From positions 2,108,001 through 2,172,000 of the forward strand of contig OX337230.1 of NCBI GenBank assembly GCA_946965045.2: a stretch of 64,000 nucleotides of DNA. The letters run 5' to 3'. The notes under the pieces were generated by a model. It ran no database searches, was not told the origin of the DNA, and saw only the letters and a list, made by a program, of their open reading frames with translations. The number at the start of each line of letters is the position of its first letter. Positions within the stretch are counted from its first letter, which is position 1. Position numbers and translations under genes: made by a program. Source of the stretch: Epithemia pelagica. Its lineage: Eukaryota; Bacillariophyta; Bacillariophyceae; Surirellales; Surirellaceae. Positions 22,001 to 31,493 of the stretch are shown piece after piece.

Positions 22001-22367
22001 CCTTTGCGCGTACACAACCACACGACAAGGCTTCTTCCACTACGTCACCTCCACTATGATTGCGGCCTTTCTGCGACAGGTGTCCGGTGGTGTCCCCCTT
22101 TGCGGACTTGACATGAAAAACATCCAAACTCGTGGGCTCCGTTCGGGCGGTGCCATGGCCCTGCTGGCAGCAAAAGTCGACACGGACCTCATCCGTCTCG
22201 TGGGACGATGGCGGTCCGATGCCATGTTCCGCTACCTCCACGCCCGCTCCATCCCCGTCGTATGCGGTCTCGCCGAAACCATGCTGGACCATGGATCCTT
22301 CACACTAGCCCCGGGCGCCACCACACCAACAACCGTCGATCCTCTCCTTGACGCCTACCCCGAATAG
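19065..22367 (+). pseudogene. YR retroelement polymerase: RT, RNase H, tyrosine recombinase
   Basis: The reverse transcriptase motifs are IIVDYTYSGIN, LKIDLSDGFYRVPV (catalytic Asp), FPVTLPMGWTESP and CDVYLDDEI (YLDD-type second and third Asp). TAA stops at 20385-20387 and 20637-20639 break the frame. RNase H follows (CDASGLGLGGVW; VSAVAWNK; HYLPGEKNIMADHASR). The recombinase begins in another frame (the one open from 20798; EDKIPILQVLAVRIRDG). An indel near 21450 moves the remaining recombinase into the RT frame. Its catalytic block is TRGLRSGGAMALL, then IRLVGRWRSDAMFRYLH, containing the Arg, the H/R box and the Tyr nucleophile. In the second copy at 60-63 kb the recombinase is a separate intact overlapping ORF, so that is the ancestral plan. 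The copy is non-autonomous as it stands. Confidence 0.8.
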
Positions 22368-22521
22368 CCCGAGTTCCATACCTACTCCTACAACACCATC
22401 CACCCTCGCCATACCCATCTCTATTTCCCATCCAAATTCCATACTCATTCTCTACAATCTCCCACACCTCCGATGTCACCCGTCCCACCCGTCACTATCT
22501 TGGCCCACCAAGAAGTGGGCT
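22368..22521 (+). other. Spacer between recombinase stop and B1
   Basis: This is a C-, A- and T-rich untranslated stretch (CCATCC, CCCACC runs) between the recombinase stop and repeat B1. Nothing else is seen. Confidence 0.4.
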
Positions 22522-22652
22522 TTCCGCTAGCACGGTAGCAAGGCTTGGGCTCCTAGAAAACTATTTCGCCCAACACCAGCTACTCGTCTAGCTATCATCT
22601 ATCACAAGCCAAGGACGGTTGAGGTAGCACGCAACTGAAGTGGCGATAGCCA
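22522..22652 (+). repeat. Split direct repeat B1
   Basis: 131 bases, beginning TTCCGCTAGCACGGTAGCA and ending GGCGATAGCCA, directly abutting A2. It preserves the uninterrupted sequence (GAGGTAGCACGC) of the site where B2 was later opened. That makes the insertion history readable. Confidence 0.8.
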
Positions 22653-22795
22653 TTGTTGTTGCGTGCGGACGATTGACGGACGACGCGCGTGCCCGTCCAG
22701 CAAAGCAACCCGGGTGTCACACACATCGCACAGAGCCAAGTCTCATTCTTTTTCTTGCCGTCACGAGAGACCGTTCGGAATAGAATAGATTAACC
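22653..22795 (+). repeat. Split direct repeat A2
   Basis: 143 bases, a second copy of A1, placed between B1 and B2. A 38-bp spacer with one extra copy of the CTAGCACGGTAGCA unit separates it from B2. Confidence 0.8.
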
Positions 22796-22938
22796 CGCCC
22801 TACCCGCCCTGGCTTTCTGCTAGCACGGTAGCATTCCGCTAGCACGGTAGCAAGGCTTGGGCTCCTAGAAAACTATTTCGCCCAACACCAGCTACTCGTC
22901 TAGCTATCATCTATCACAAGCCAAGGACGGTTGAGGTA

Positions 22939-23538
22939 AGGGCTGGGTAAGCCGATCCATGTTCGGCTAAGTAGGCTCAGTACAAAAGCTACGTAGAGTA
23001 CATAAAATCAAATAGTACACGTCACGCCGGAAATGGTCGGAATTTCAAAAAAATGCAAAAACGCTCGACAATGATGGCGAGATCCGGTGACGCCGTATGC
23101 ATTCACCCATGCATCGCATAAACATCCAACCACCGTAAGTCCTTGATCTTTACCTTTGAAATTTTAAAATTACAAAAGATTTGCCAAGTTGGCTGAAAAG
23201 GTACGCTCATTTTTCTGCAGTGATGAAATCAAACGACCGCCCTAACTCATTCATTTTTCAAGGGTGCCTGAATCAAAGTGAAAGCAAAGTTGCTCTAGTA
23301 GTAAAGATTCTTATTGTAAAAGTGATTCAGGCAGGCTCAATTGTTCAGGAAGTTATTGCCATGGGGGTGATGACTTCCACCATTGTCGAGCGATGGCTTC
23401 CAATTTGCATTGTTTCTCGTGGCAGCAAGTTTTCAATTTGAGACCATCCGCCCCACTTGTTACACTGATGAAAATAGTACTACGTAGCTTAATGTACTGA
23501 GCCTACCTAGCCGAACATGGATCGGCTTACCCAGCCCT
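22939..23538. mobile_element. TA-target inverted-repeat element (MITE-like), 600 bp
   Basis: The ends are inverted copies of about 45 bases (AGGGCTGGGTAAGCCGATCC at the left; its complement at 23493-23538). It is flanked by a TA duplication (22937-22938 and 23539-23540), and repeat B1 keeps the empty site (GGTAGC). A TA target is typical of Tc1/mariner-type transposases. There is no transposase gene inside; open frames are short and unrelated to any family I know, so it is non-autonomous. Confidence 0.75.
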
Positions 23539-23540
23539 TA

Positions 23541-24344
23541 GGCTATCTCCACCCGAGCGCCGCTATGCTGACGTATTGGGGCTTTCTGATTGGCCTCGCT
23601 ATCCGGATAGCGGATTAGCGGAGCCAAAGGGAAATAAACTCCACGATCTCCGTTAAAAGAACGCCGCTATCTCGCGTTGCGCGTACGCATTGCGCATATG
23701 CCCTCTCTTGTTTCGGTTAAAAAGGGGTGCGACCGCGGAAGTTGCGGAATTCAAACAAGACAATCAACGAGAGCACAAAGCATAAACCAAAGATGGAGGA
23801 CCCGTTGTTCTCCCTCTTCATTGTTGACTGTCATGGTGAATCATGTTGTTGTTCATGGCCAATGTAGATGTAGGTTGTAGGTTGTAGGTTGCAGTCCAAT
23901 CTTCCTATTCCCTGTCCGATTTCCGACTGATTGTCTGATAATTGATAATCGAACTCATCAATAGTTTGAATGATGCATTTGTTTGATTGTTGCATTCCTT
24001 CCGATCCGTGATCCTCGAATCGTCTTGCTGTGCATGGTTCTTGTCCCATTGTAGGAAGTAGGGAACACAACAATGGAAAAAGAGATGGTAAGCGATCGTC
24101 ACAATCAATACGTGTCATTGCCATGTTTTCGACACGAGAGATTCAAAGTTTCACTGTTGGCAGCAGACGTTAATTTATTTATGCCGACGGTTATATTTTG
24201 CTCCGCTATCCGCTATTTTCCCCGCTATTCGGGGCCCTAAATAGCGGCAAAAATAGCGGATGGCGGAGCTGTTTAGCGGTTAGAGGAGATGGTGGAGTTC
24301 GATAGCGGTTTTGGGGCCTTTAGCGGGCCCGGGTGGAGATAGCC
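23541..24344. mobile_element. TTA-target inverted-repeat element, copy 1 (804 bp)
   Basis: The termini are GGCTATCTCCACCCG and its complement. The flanking duplication is TTA (23538-23540 and 24345-24347). This 3-bp target is typical of PIF/Harbinger-type transposases, and the nearby DDE transposase relic is of that kind. Subterminal arrays of TAGCGG and CCGCTA motifs (near 24200-24330) look like transposase-binding sites. It also contains three GTAGGTT heptamers near 23871-23892. It carries no transposase and sits at the right edge of the TA element, so it is the youngest of the three nested elements. A second copy lies at 30698-31490 in the opposite orientation. Confidence 0.8.
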
Positions 24345-24590
24345 TTAGCACGCAACTGAAGTGGCGATAGCCAGGGGAGATCTTTCGTTGATTTGTCGCC
24401 ACAAAGAAACGCGGAAATTCTGCGAACTGTGTTTGGCAGAGGTTGTATTCGTTTGGCATTTGGCATTTTCCCTTCAAAAGACACATCCATCAAAAGACAC
24501 ATTCAAATCTATACTTGTAACTTGTAAGCTCTGGATTGTGGAAAGCGACCCAACAAAAATTCGACTGGTAATCTCTGGAGGGAACAGAAA

Positions 24591-26376
24591 ATGAAATCAG
24601 AGGGTCAACGCTCCTTGTGGGTCGGACGGTTCTCCCTTGTCCTACTACTACTTGGCCTGGAAGCATGTCATGGATTTGTACCGCGACTCTTGGAACCGAC
24701 AATGACAAGAATCCATTCGTGGAGGTTCATGGCATTAGGTTCGCGAGATGCGAAATCCACGAGCTCACAGAATTGGTACGAAGCGGTCTTTGGACGGGCC
24801 TCGAGTCGATCGGCATGGTGGGCGTCAGCTCCGTCGCCCACTCCACCTGCTCCCGTTCGTTCGTCGTCATTGCTTCTCCTTCACGGAAAGCAACGACCAC
24901 GAGACGATGATGGTGACGAAGAAGAGTTCTTTGACTTTAAGAGCTACGAAGAAGCCTTGATCCACAATCAACGACGGACCGATGTTCGCATCTTTTTGAC
25001 ACAACGCTCCCTCCAATCCTTTATTTATCTTCTCTTGTCATGTCGCGATCCTCATACCGTCAAATGGTTGGAGGTAAGCCTGGTAATAGCTCTTGCTGTT
25101 CTTGCTATAAGGATTACGTTCTCAAATGTCATTTTCTCTTTGGTCCTACTGGTTGCTTCCAAAACAGAAAACCTATGACTTTGCCAATTTGGAAAGTTAC
25201 CATGGTACAGGTGCCTTGAATTTGACGCGCTTTGATACCTGGGATGCCCTCTTATTAGATTTGGTGCAACGCCCCAACGAGGTGGTGGTGGTCGCAGCCC
25301 GTCGTCGAGGACGAGGCCATGGGGGATGGTCGTCGGACAACCCTAATTTGGAAGCCAAACGCTTTGTCGAATTTGAAATTGACATTGAGCCGGCTTCCTT
25401 GGTGTCACGCCTCGTGTCGGTCCGACAACAAATTGCCCAAGAATGGGTCGCCGATTTGGACACCCTCATGGCCGTCAATGAACTCATTTTGGAATCCTAT
25501 CATGCAACCCAAAATCAACAACGACAAGAAGAAACTCAAAAACGGCGACAAGAAATGGCCGATATGGAACTTCAAGCACAAGAGGATGATTTTCTCCTCG
25601 ATGATGACGCGGAGGAAGAAGAGGAAGATGGGGATCTAGAGGAAGAGGATGATAATAACAATCCCATTAGTGTGGAAGATTTGACGTCTCCCTATTCGGG
25701 AATGTCAGCAGATGGTGACGATAAGGGTTTCCATCAACAGCATCCCTTTGAGCGTCCTCGTCGTGGTCGACAAGCCTATGAAAGTATGGCCAACGTTTAT
25801 CTGAACAATAAAATGATGGAGCACGAAACACTAACTGGACGTCCTTCATCGCCCCAACGCAAGGGAAGCTTTGATCTCTTGTCTTTGTTGGCGACACAGG
25901 AAGCCGTCCATGTAGTTTTGCGACACTATATGGAGCAAGGCGAAACTCGAAAAGTATCCTTGGACTGGTTGAGGCAATTCTACCGGGATCGAATTGAGTC
26001 TCATTTTGATGGCGATGGACCGTACGGCCGATCCGATGACTTTTTGCAAGACTTGTTACTGTCACCACCGTCGGCCATTTCGGCATCCAGCGGGCAAAAT
26101 GTTTTGGAATTGGTAGATCCTCTGCGCATTGCCGAAGATATCATTATGGCACGGTCCTCCGTGGCAGCCGAATGGAAGGAAATAATGCAAAAAGTCGTCC
26201 CCTCGGATCATATGCAAATGCAAAAATCCATCTTGGCAGTGCGTATGAATGGACCTCTGCAGGCCCTGGCCCATCAAGAACAGGAAAAACAACCCGAATA
26301 TGCCACCCGAAGCAACAACACCGAAGCCTCTTCGTCCTCGTCTTCTTCCACAAGAATCATTGGAGAATTCGAATAA
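24591..26376 (+). CDS. Unknown protein with signal peptide, perhaps plastid-targeted
   Basis: Exon 1 is 24591-25073, the intron 25074-25167 (94 nt, GTAAGC to ACAG, phase 0) and exon 2 25168-26376, giving about 563 residues. The N-terminus is a signal peptide (FSLVLLLLGLEACHG) whose likely cleavage site is followed by F (ACHG|FVP) and then a Ser/Arg-rich segment of about 60 residues with few acids. That pattern recalls the bipartite, Phe-dependent plastid presequence of diatoms. The mature part has IFLTQRSLQSFIYLLLSC, ESYHGTGALNLTRFDTWDALLLDLVQ and EIDIEPASLVSRLVSVRQQIAQEW. An acidic run (DDDAEEEEEDGDLEEEDD) follows, then a helical C-terminal half. I do not recognise the family; it looks like a conserved stramenopile protein. 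Plastid import is inference from the presequence only. Confidence 0.65.
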
Positions 26377-26644
26377 CGAGCAACTTCTGAAGCATCACGG
26401 AATCTTTCATCGCACTTTCCCAGTTTCTGGTCTTTTTGTCTGTTTTATGTTTTCCTTGTTCCCTGTTTCGACGCACCTCCTTCTACATTCCGCTTGCATT
26501 TCGAACTGCATAACTAACAAGATTCACCGTGTACGTTGCATGACGCTAAACATCTTTATCTACTGCATCTTTTGATGGTACTATAAGCTACTTCTATTGG
26601 TCTCATACAAAAAATCTAACATACAAAACCGTTTGGATGGAACC
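26377..26644. other. Short region between convergent genes
   Basis: This holds the 3' flanks of the unknown protein (+) and the NHE gene (-). No distinct terminator or polyadenylation signal is evident. Confidence 0.3.
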
Positions 26645-28966
26645 TCAATGGGATCGCGATGATCCATAGTCAAAGACGGATTCTTTTCGTCGCAATGGCA
26701 TTTGTTGCCGTGCTCCCCTGGTGGCGCCAGGTGTCGATGGATCCTCATCATCGTCCTCGTCATCATCGGAAAACCGATCCGTCGAAAGTCTTGTTGTTGT
26801 TGTTCCAGTGTTAGTGTTCGCAGCTGGATCCGCAATGACGTCAGTGTGACTATGAAATTCCGCCGATGGTGTGAGTTGCAAATCTCCACTTGAATTGTCG
26901 ACGTCCAACGTCCGCACAGGTGATACAGATCGTTCGTTGTCACCATGGTTGGCTTCCGAATCACGAATCGCCATATGATTGAAGCTGTCGCCCACGTTGC
27001 CTCCCCGAACCACGCGACGATACAAAAAGTCTTCCCATTGATGAATCCAAGTGGCCGACGAGCCATGCGTAGCTGCATGACGGTCCAAACTGATGGAATC
27101 CTCGTCCACGTTCATCCGAATCTGCAACAAATTTAGCATGCATTCCGTGGTGCTACCCAAACCAAACACAGATACAAGCACTACAATCATGGTCGTCATT
27201 GTAAACTCATCGGCATGGCCAAAAGTATCGGGAAACGATCGTACACAGGCGTACGCGACGGCTCCACGTAGTCCAGAAAACCAGACCATATGTGCCGTGT
27301 TGGGAGCTATTCTCAAATCGTCATTTCCTGTAGCGCCAACGGCTACAGGGTTGTTGGTACTCTCCGTCCCTGGAGCCGTTGTATCGAAGGGATACGATTC
27401 CTTCTTTTCGGTGGGGTTCTGTGGTTGGGGTCCATGATTATTCAACGCTTGTTCTGCTGAGGTAGGTAAGGGTAGGTTGGTAAGTTCGAGGGCAGGTGGT
27501 CGTTGAGGAGCATGTTCACCTGGTCGCGGAGCGGTTCTATTTTCCTCATCTTGAAGGTCCACAGAACTGTTTGAGGCATGATGTTGTTGGACTGGTGCAG
27601 GAGGAGGGGGGAGAGCTACCAGATCCAATATATGGTTGTTTCGGTTACTACAGCATCCCTGTCGTCCAAGACTTTGGTTGTATAGAAAAGTGATGGGGTA
27701 GACATTCGCCGCTCGAGCAATTAAGCAAGCAACAATTGTCCACATGATAAACGCCACATGAATGGAACCTTTCAGGCCAAACACTGACAGTCCAAGTTCC
27801 AAGAAAATGGCAGTTTCTGCTAAATGGCTTGCCAGTCGTATGAGCACATCGGCGTTCTCAGCGGTGGCCGCAGACAAGTTGGGGACCACATACGCTTTGG
27901 CAGCCAGGCCACTGAATAAAATTGTAACAATTCCACTCAATGCAAGTAGTTCCGCCAACAAAAATGGGACATACATGATGAGAATGAAGAGAGACAACTC
28001 CAACAATCGAGTGGGTCGGAAATCAATCTTTTTGAACAACCATGCCGTCGCCAACCCAAACAGCAACCCCAGAGCAGGCGATCCAACGGAATCATACAAG
28101 AACCCCAGAATGAATTCCGACATGCCGACTGCCACCTTTCCTGCTCCATTGTCTTTATGGACAAAATCTTTAAACGCATTGAAGAGAACCAAGGACACGG
28201 CGTCATTCAGCACCGATTCTCCAAACACCAAGTAAAAGAGTTGAGGGTCAACTCGTTTGACTTGAAACACAGCCAACGTTGATACAGGATCTGTGGCACT
28301 CAGGAGAGCTCCAAACGTCAAAAGCTCTGTAAAGGTTGGAATGAAGCTCGTTGATTCCTTTGGCAAAACGTTTTGGCAAACGAGTTGCAGAAGAAGGGCA
28401 ATGACCAAGGCAGATACTAGTGTTCCCACCACGGCAAAAAGACAGATTGGAGTTAAATGACGAAAAAACAATTCTTTTCGGAGGTGATACCCTGAATTGA
28501 AAATAATCGGTGGTAGCAGTACCAAAAAGAAGACGGCGGGAGAAAAATTCAACAATGAAACGGCTACCCATTCTTCTTCACCTCCGGCGGAAGAGGCATT
28601 TCCATCGCCACCGTCATTTGCGCCGTCATCATTGCCATTGTCGTTTCCCCCATTGGTATATGTCGGGGAAGAAGAAGAAGAAGAAGATCCCACAACAAAC
28701 AGGTCAATGATCGCTCCAAAAATCACGCCCGTGATCAGAATCATTCCAGCTTCTGGTACAAAGGCCGCGATGCGTGGATGGTCGTGTAACAACCGAGAAA
28801 ATACCAGAACTACCGCCAAGAGTGCCGAGAACAAGACAAAGTACGCCGAAATGGTCTGCTCTTCCGTTGCGATTTGCTGTTGTTGGGGTTGTGTTTGTCC
28901 AGTGTCGACATCATAGGTTGTGCTGTCATAAAAGCTTGACGACGAAGAGGAAGAATCAGACGACAT
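26645..28966 (-). CDS. Na+/H+ exchanger, CPA1/NHE type
   Basis: A single exon on the minus strand encodes 773 residues. It has about 12 membrane segments. Diagnostic motifs are FFLVLLPPIIFNSGYHL (146-162, the amiloride-site region), ATDPVST (224-230) and FGESVLNDAVSLVLF (248-262; the paired acidic residues of the ion-binding site are N-D here). ELGLSVF near the middle and ANTAHMVWFSGLRGAVAYA (the ALRGA-type helix) complete the pattern. The N-terminus is Ser- and Gln-rich and cytosolic. A Gly/Asn/Asp-rich loop (about 100-130) and a Pro/Gln-rich loop of about 110 residues interrupt the membrane domain. The arrangement is closest to the endomembrane or NHE8-like branch. It exchanges Na+ or K+ for H+, setting organelle or cytosolic pH and salt balance. 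Confidence 0.9.
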   Translation of the reverse strand: MSSDSSSSSSSFYDSTTYDVDTGQTQPQQQQIATEEQTISAYFVLFSALLAVVLVFSRLLHDHPRIAAFVPEAGMILITGVIFGAIIDLFVVGSSSSSSSPTYTNGGNDNGNDDGANDGGDGNASSAGGEEEWVAVSLLNFSPAVFFLVLLPPIIFNSGYHLRKELFFRHLTPICLFAVVGTLVSALVIALLLQLVCQNVLPKESTSFIPTFTELLTFGALLSATDPVSTLAVFQVKRVDPQLFYLVFGESVLNDAVSLVLFNAFKDFVHKDNGAGKVAVGMSEFILGFLYDSVGSPALGLLFGLATAWLFKKIDFRPTRLLELSLFILIMYVPFLLAELLALSGIVTILFSGLAAKAYVVPNLSAATAENADVLIRLASHLAETAIFLELGLSVFGLKGSIHVAFIMWTIVACLIARAANVYPITFLYNQSLGRQGCCSNRNNHILDLVALPPPPAPVQQHHASNSSVDLQDEENRTAPRPGEHAPQRPPALELTNLPLPTSAEQALNNHGPQPQNPTEKKESYPFDTTAPGTESTNNPVAVGATGNDDLRIAPNTAHMVWFSGLRGAVAYACVRSFPDTFGHADEFTMTTMIVVLVSVFGLGSTTECMLNLLQIRMNVDEDSISLDRHAATHGSSATWIHQWEDFLYRRVVRGGNVGDSFNHMAIRDSEANHGDNERSVSPVRTLDVDNSSGDLQLTPSAEFHSHTDVIADPAANTNTGTTTTRLSTDRFSDDDEDDDEDPSTPGATRGARQQMPLRRKESVFDYGSSRSH

Positions 28967-29603
28967 GATACCGCGTCAACTGAAAAGGACTATGGTGTCG
29001 AAATCAATTTCTTTTGTGTGCCAAGCAAGGTTCGAACTTTTCGGACAAGTCGAGCTTTCGAATCTTTTCGACCTCGGGGACCAGATGGATTCGATGGCCG
29101 AAAGGTCTACTAAGGGATCCCTCTTTCGGCGGAACAGTACCACCCCAAAAGCCCAGACAATCACGGTAGTGCTCAATGATCGATCGTCGTGATGATTGTT
29201 GATTGCTCTAGGAGGATTTCTTGTTGAGGACAAGACAAGAACGGTCATAAATAATCTTGAAACGAGAAAAACATGACACTGTTTTTGGGACCAAAAAAAA
29301 TAATGGTGGTGCATGCGCTGTCTGCCTGCTCGTGGGACTGAACATACGTTCTACTCAAACGGGAGTGCCGGCTTGAAGTGAACGCAGGATCAACTCGTTT
29401 CGCCCTGCCGGTGAGGGCACCAAAGGGTGAATCTTTTTGTTTTCTGTTTTGTCGCCTTTTTTTTCGACCACCTCATTTCCCACTATCTTACAGTTACAAA
29501 AACCTTGTGTTACTCCTACTTCGTTCTCTTCATCCTTGTAACGTTCCTTCGTATTATCATGTTTTACTTGATAGAAACCAAAGCAGCTCATCGGGCTCCA
29601 TCC
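28967..29603. promoter_or_regulatory. Shared upstream region, NHE (-) and SDHAF2 (+)
   Basis: About 640 bases lie between divergent starts. The SDHAF2 frame is open upstream of its ATG at 29604, but that part is Phe-, Leu- and Tyr-rich translated leader. A TTTTTTTTTT-type run lies near 29458-29465. No defined promoter motif was recognised. Confidence 0.4.
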
Positions 29604-30200
29604 ATGCTTCGGTCATCATTTTGCCCGTCCTTGAGGACTGGATCTTCAACGGTTCGAGGTCGTTTCCCCTCCGTGCCCGGTGTGGTTCTTCGGGGATATC
29701 GCGGAGAGGCTACCGAGGCAGATCCACCCGTTCTCTCTCTGGAAGAACAATTGCTCCTGAATACGGCCAAACCCAAGGCTGATTCCATTTTGGCGAGGCA
29801 TCAGCAATTGCCCAAACTGGAAGAAATTCCCGTCCATTCGCTTGGATCTGAGAAGAGCGGCGACGTGAATTCCATTACCGAATTGGATATTCGACGAAAA
29901 CGTCTTGTGTACCGTTCCAAACAACGAGGATGGTTGGAAGTCGATCTTTTATTGGGAACATGGGCTTCCGAACATGTACCGACACTGTCATTGGCTCAAC
30001 TCGACGAATACGAAGTCTTTGTCAACCAAGAAACAATTGATATCTACAACATTATCACCTTGCGAGTCACGGATTTGCCCGAACAGCTTCGAAACAATAC
30101 TGTTGTTCAACAAATTCAGACGTGGGCTCGATCGAGTCCTCTGGGCAAGGCTGATCCAGACAGGTACAAGGAAATGAAACAAAAGTCAAATTTAATCTAG
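29604..30200 (+). CDS. SDHAF2: Succinate dehydrogenase assembly factor 2 (Sdh5)
   Basis: I chose the ATG at 29604 (198 residues). It begins a basic, Ser/Arg-rich mitochondrial presequence (MLRSSFCPSLRTG), whereas an in-frame ATG at 29559 would prepend an acid-containing stretch. The Sdh5 core is clear: ELDIRRKRLVYRSKQRGWLE then VDLLLGTWASEHVP (about residues 93-126) and the acidic ELDEYE-like LAQLDEYEVFV, then DIYNIIT. The RGWLE segment carries the conserved Arg-Gly-x-x-Glu. The protein helps attach FAD covalently to the SDHA flavoprotein in the mitochondrial matrix, feeding complex II. Usual length is 150-170 residues, so this is full length. No intron is needed. Confidence 0.9.
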   Translation: MLRSSFCPSLRTGSSTVRGRFPSVPGVVLRGYRGEATEADPPVLSLEEQLLLNTAKPKADSILARHQQLPKLEEIPVHSLGSEKSGDVNSITELDIRRKRLVYRSKQRGWLEVDLLLGTWASEHVPTLSLAQLDEYEVFVNQETIDIYNIITLRVTDLPEQLRNNTVVQQIQTWARSSPLGKADPDRYKEMKQKSNLI

Positions 30201-30697
30201 GTAGATATGTATTTTTTCCTTGGCTTTTTCGAAGAAGTACAGAGTCACCTACGGTAAGCGGTAAGGAAACTGTTCGCTGGGTAGGATCCATAACGTGAGG
30301 AAGCTTGGAACTCTCCTAGCTGGAAGTCATCTCCTTCAAAGTTACTCTTACTCCTAATTGTCGCTTGCAATATATCTCTCTTTCGTCAGCAGTGACGTCA
30401 AATAGGACATTGCATTCATGGGTCGGTACTCAATTTCTTCGTAGTTCGACACATAGTCGTTTTGTTCATTGACATCGCATGTGTTGGCAAAGACTGGAGT
30501 CTGTAGTCCTAGACTGCAGAATACCTCTTTATTCTTTATCCATTCCTCTTTACGACCTCTTCACTCTTTATCCATTACACTCCGAAGGATTAGGAATTAC
30601 TCCTCCCCGGACAGTATTTCTATTTCTAGAGGAGTGTCTATCTACTCCTACAAGGTACTCCTAGGCAGCTAGTTTTCGTCGGTTGTACCTCCGCTTA
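30201..30697. other. 3' flank of SDHAF2 up to the second TTA element
   Basis: No gene is seen. Several TACTCCT and CTAGAGGAGT motifs occur near 30595-30662, similar to those near 7640-7680. The last three bases (30695-30697, TTA) are the target duplication of the adjacent element. Confidence 0.35.
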
Positions 30698-31490
30698 GGC
30701 TATCTCCACCCGGGCCCGCTAAAGGCCCCAAAACCGCTATCGAACTCCACCATCTCCTCTAACCGCTAAACAGCTCCGCCATCCGCTATTTTTGCCGCTA
30801 TTTAGGGCCCCGAATAGCGGGGAAAATAGCGGATAGCGGAGCAAAATATAACCATCGGCATAAATAAATTAACGTCTGCTGCCAACAGTGAAACTTTGAA
30901 TCGCTCGTGTCGAAAACATGGCAATGGCACGTATTGATTGTGACGATCGCTTACCATCTCTTTTTCCATTGTTGTGTTCCCTACTTCCTACATTGGGACA
31001 AGAACCATGCACAGCAAGATGATTCGAGGATCACGGATCGGAAGGAATGCAACAATCAAACAAATGCATCATTCAAACTATTGATGAGTTCGATTATCAA
31101 TTATCAGACAATCAGTCGGAAATCGGACAGGGAATACTGCAACCTACAACCTACAACCTACATCTACATTAGCCATGAACAACAACATGATTCACCATGA
31201 CAGTCAACAATGAAGAGGGAGAACAACGGGTCCTCCATCTTTGGTTTATGCTTTGTGCTCTCGTTGATTGTCTTGTTTGAATTCCGCAACTTCCGCGGTC
31301 GCACCCCTTTTTAACCGAAACAAAAGAGGGCATATGCGCAATGCGTACGCGCAACGCGAGATAGCGGCGTTCTTTTAACGGAGATCGTGGAGTTTATTTC
31401 CCTTTGGCTCCGCTAATCCGCTATCCGGATAGCGAGGCCAATCAGAAAGCCCCAATACGTCAGCATAGCGGCGCTCGGGTGGAGATAGCC
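30698..31490. mobile_element. TTA-target inverted-repeat element, copy 2 (793 bp, inverted)
   Basis: It has the same termini and internal sequence as 23541-24344, in the opposite orientation, with TTA duplications at 30695-30697 and 31491-31493. The two copies look nearly identical along their length. The clearest difference is an 11-bp gap in this copy beside the GTAGGTT heptamers (near 31137-31160). The close match suggests recent mobility of this family. Confidence 0.8.
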
Positions 31491-31493
31491 TTA

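Larger units (their letters stand above)
16769..24373 (+). mobile_element. YR retroelement (Ngaro/DIRS-like), with two nested insertions
   Basis: The element has the order A1 (16769-16916), gag-like ORF, reverse transcriptase / RNase H / tyrosine recombinase, B1 (22522-22652), A2 (22653-22795), B2 (22834-22938 plus 24348-24373). Split direct repeats of this kind are the hallmark of Ngaro-type YR retroelements, which integrate by recombination and make no target duplication. B1 and B2 agree over all 131 bases once the insert in B2 is removed; A1 and A2 differ only by a 5-bp duplication. Without its two inserts the element is about 6.2 kb. The polymerase frame has two stops and a frameshift, so this copy could not have moved by its own proteins in its present state. 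Confidence 0.8.
22834..24373 (+). repeat. Split direct repeat B2, interrupted
   Basis: The first 105 bases are 22834-22938 and the last 26 are 24348-24373. Together they reproduce B1 exactly. The 1409 bases between them are two nested inverted-repeat elements. The downstream boundary of the YR element is therefore 24373, where sequence unrelated to A begins (GGGGAGATC). Confidence 0.8.

Noticed and set aside
22500-22950. CRISPR-like or satellite array from the repeated CTAGCACGGTAGCA units
   Set aside because: Only three units, explained by the B1/B2 split repeats and one local duplication.
23871-23892. GTAGGTT heptamers as a possible telomere-like repeat
   Set aside because: Only three units, present at the same place in both copies of the TTA element, so they belong to the element.
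16769-24373. Interpretation of the repeats as LTRs of a gypsy-type element
   Set aside because: There is no integrase or protease, no TG...CA ends or target duplication; the order A1-B1-A2-B2 and a tyrosine recombinase point to a YR element.
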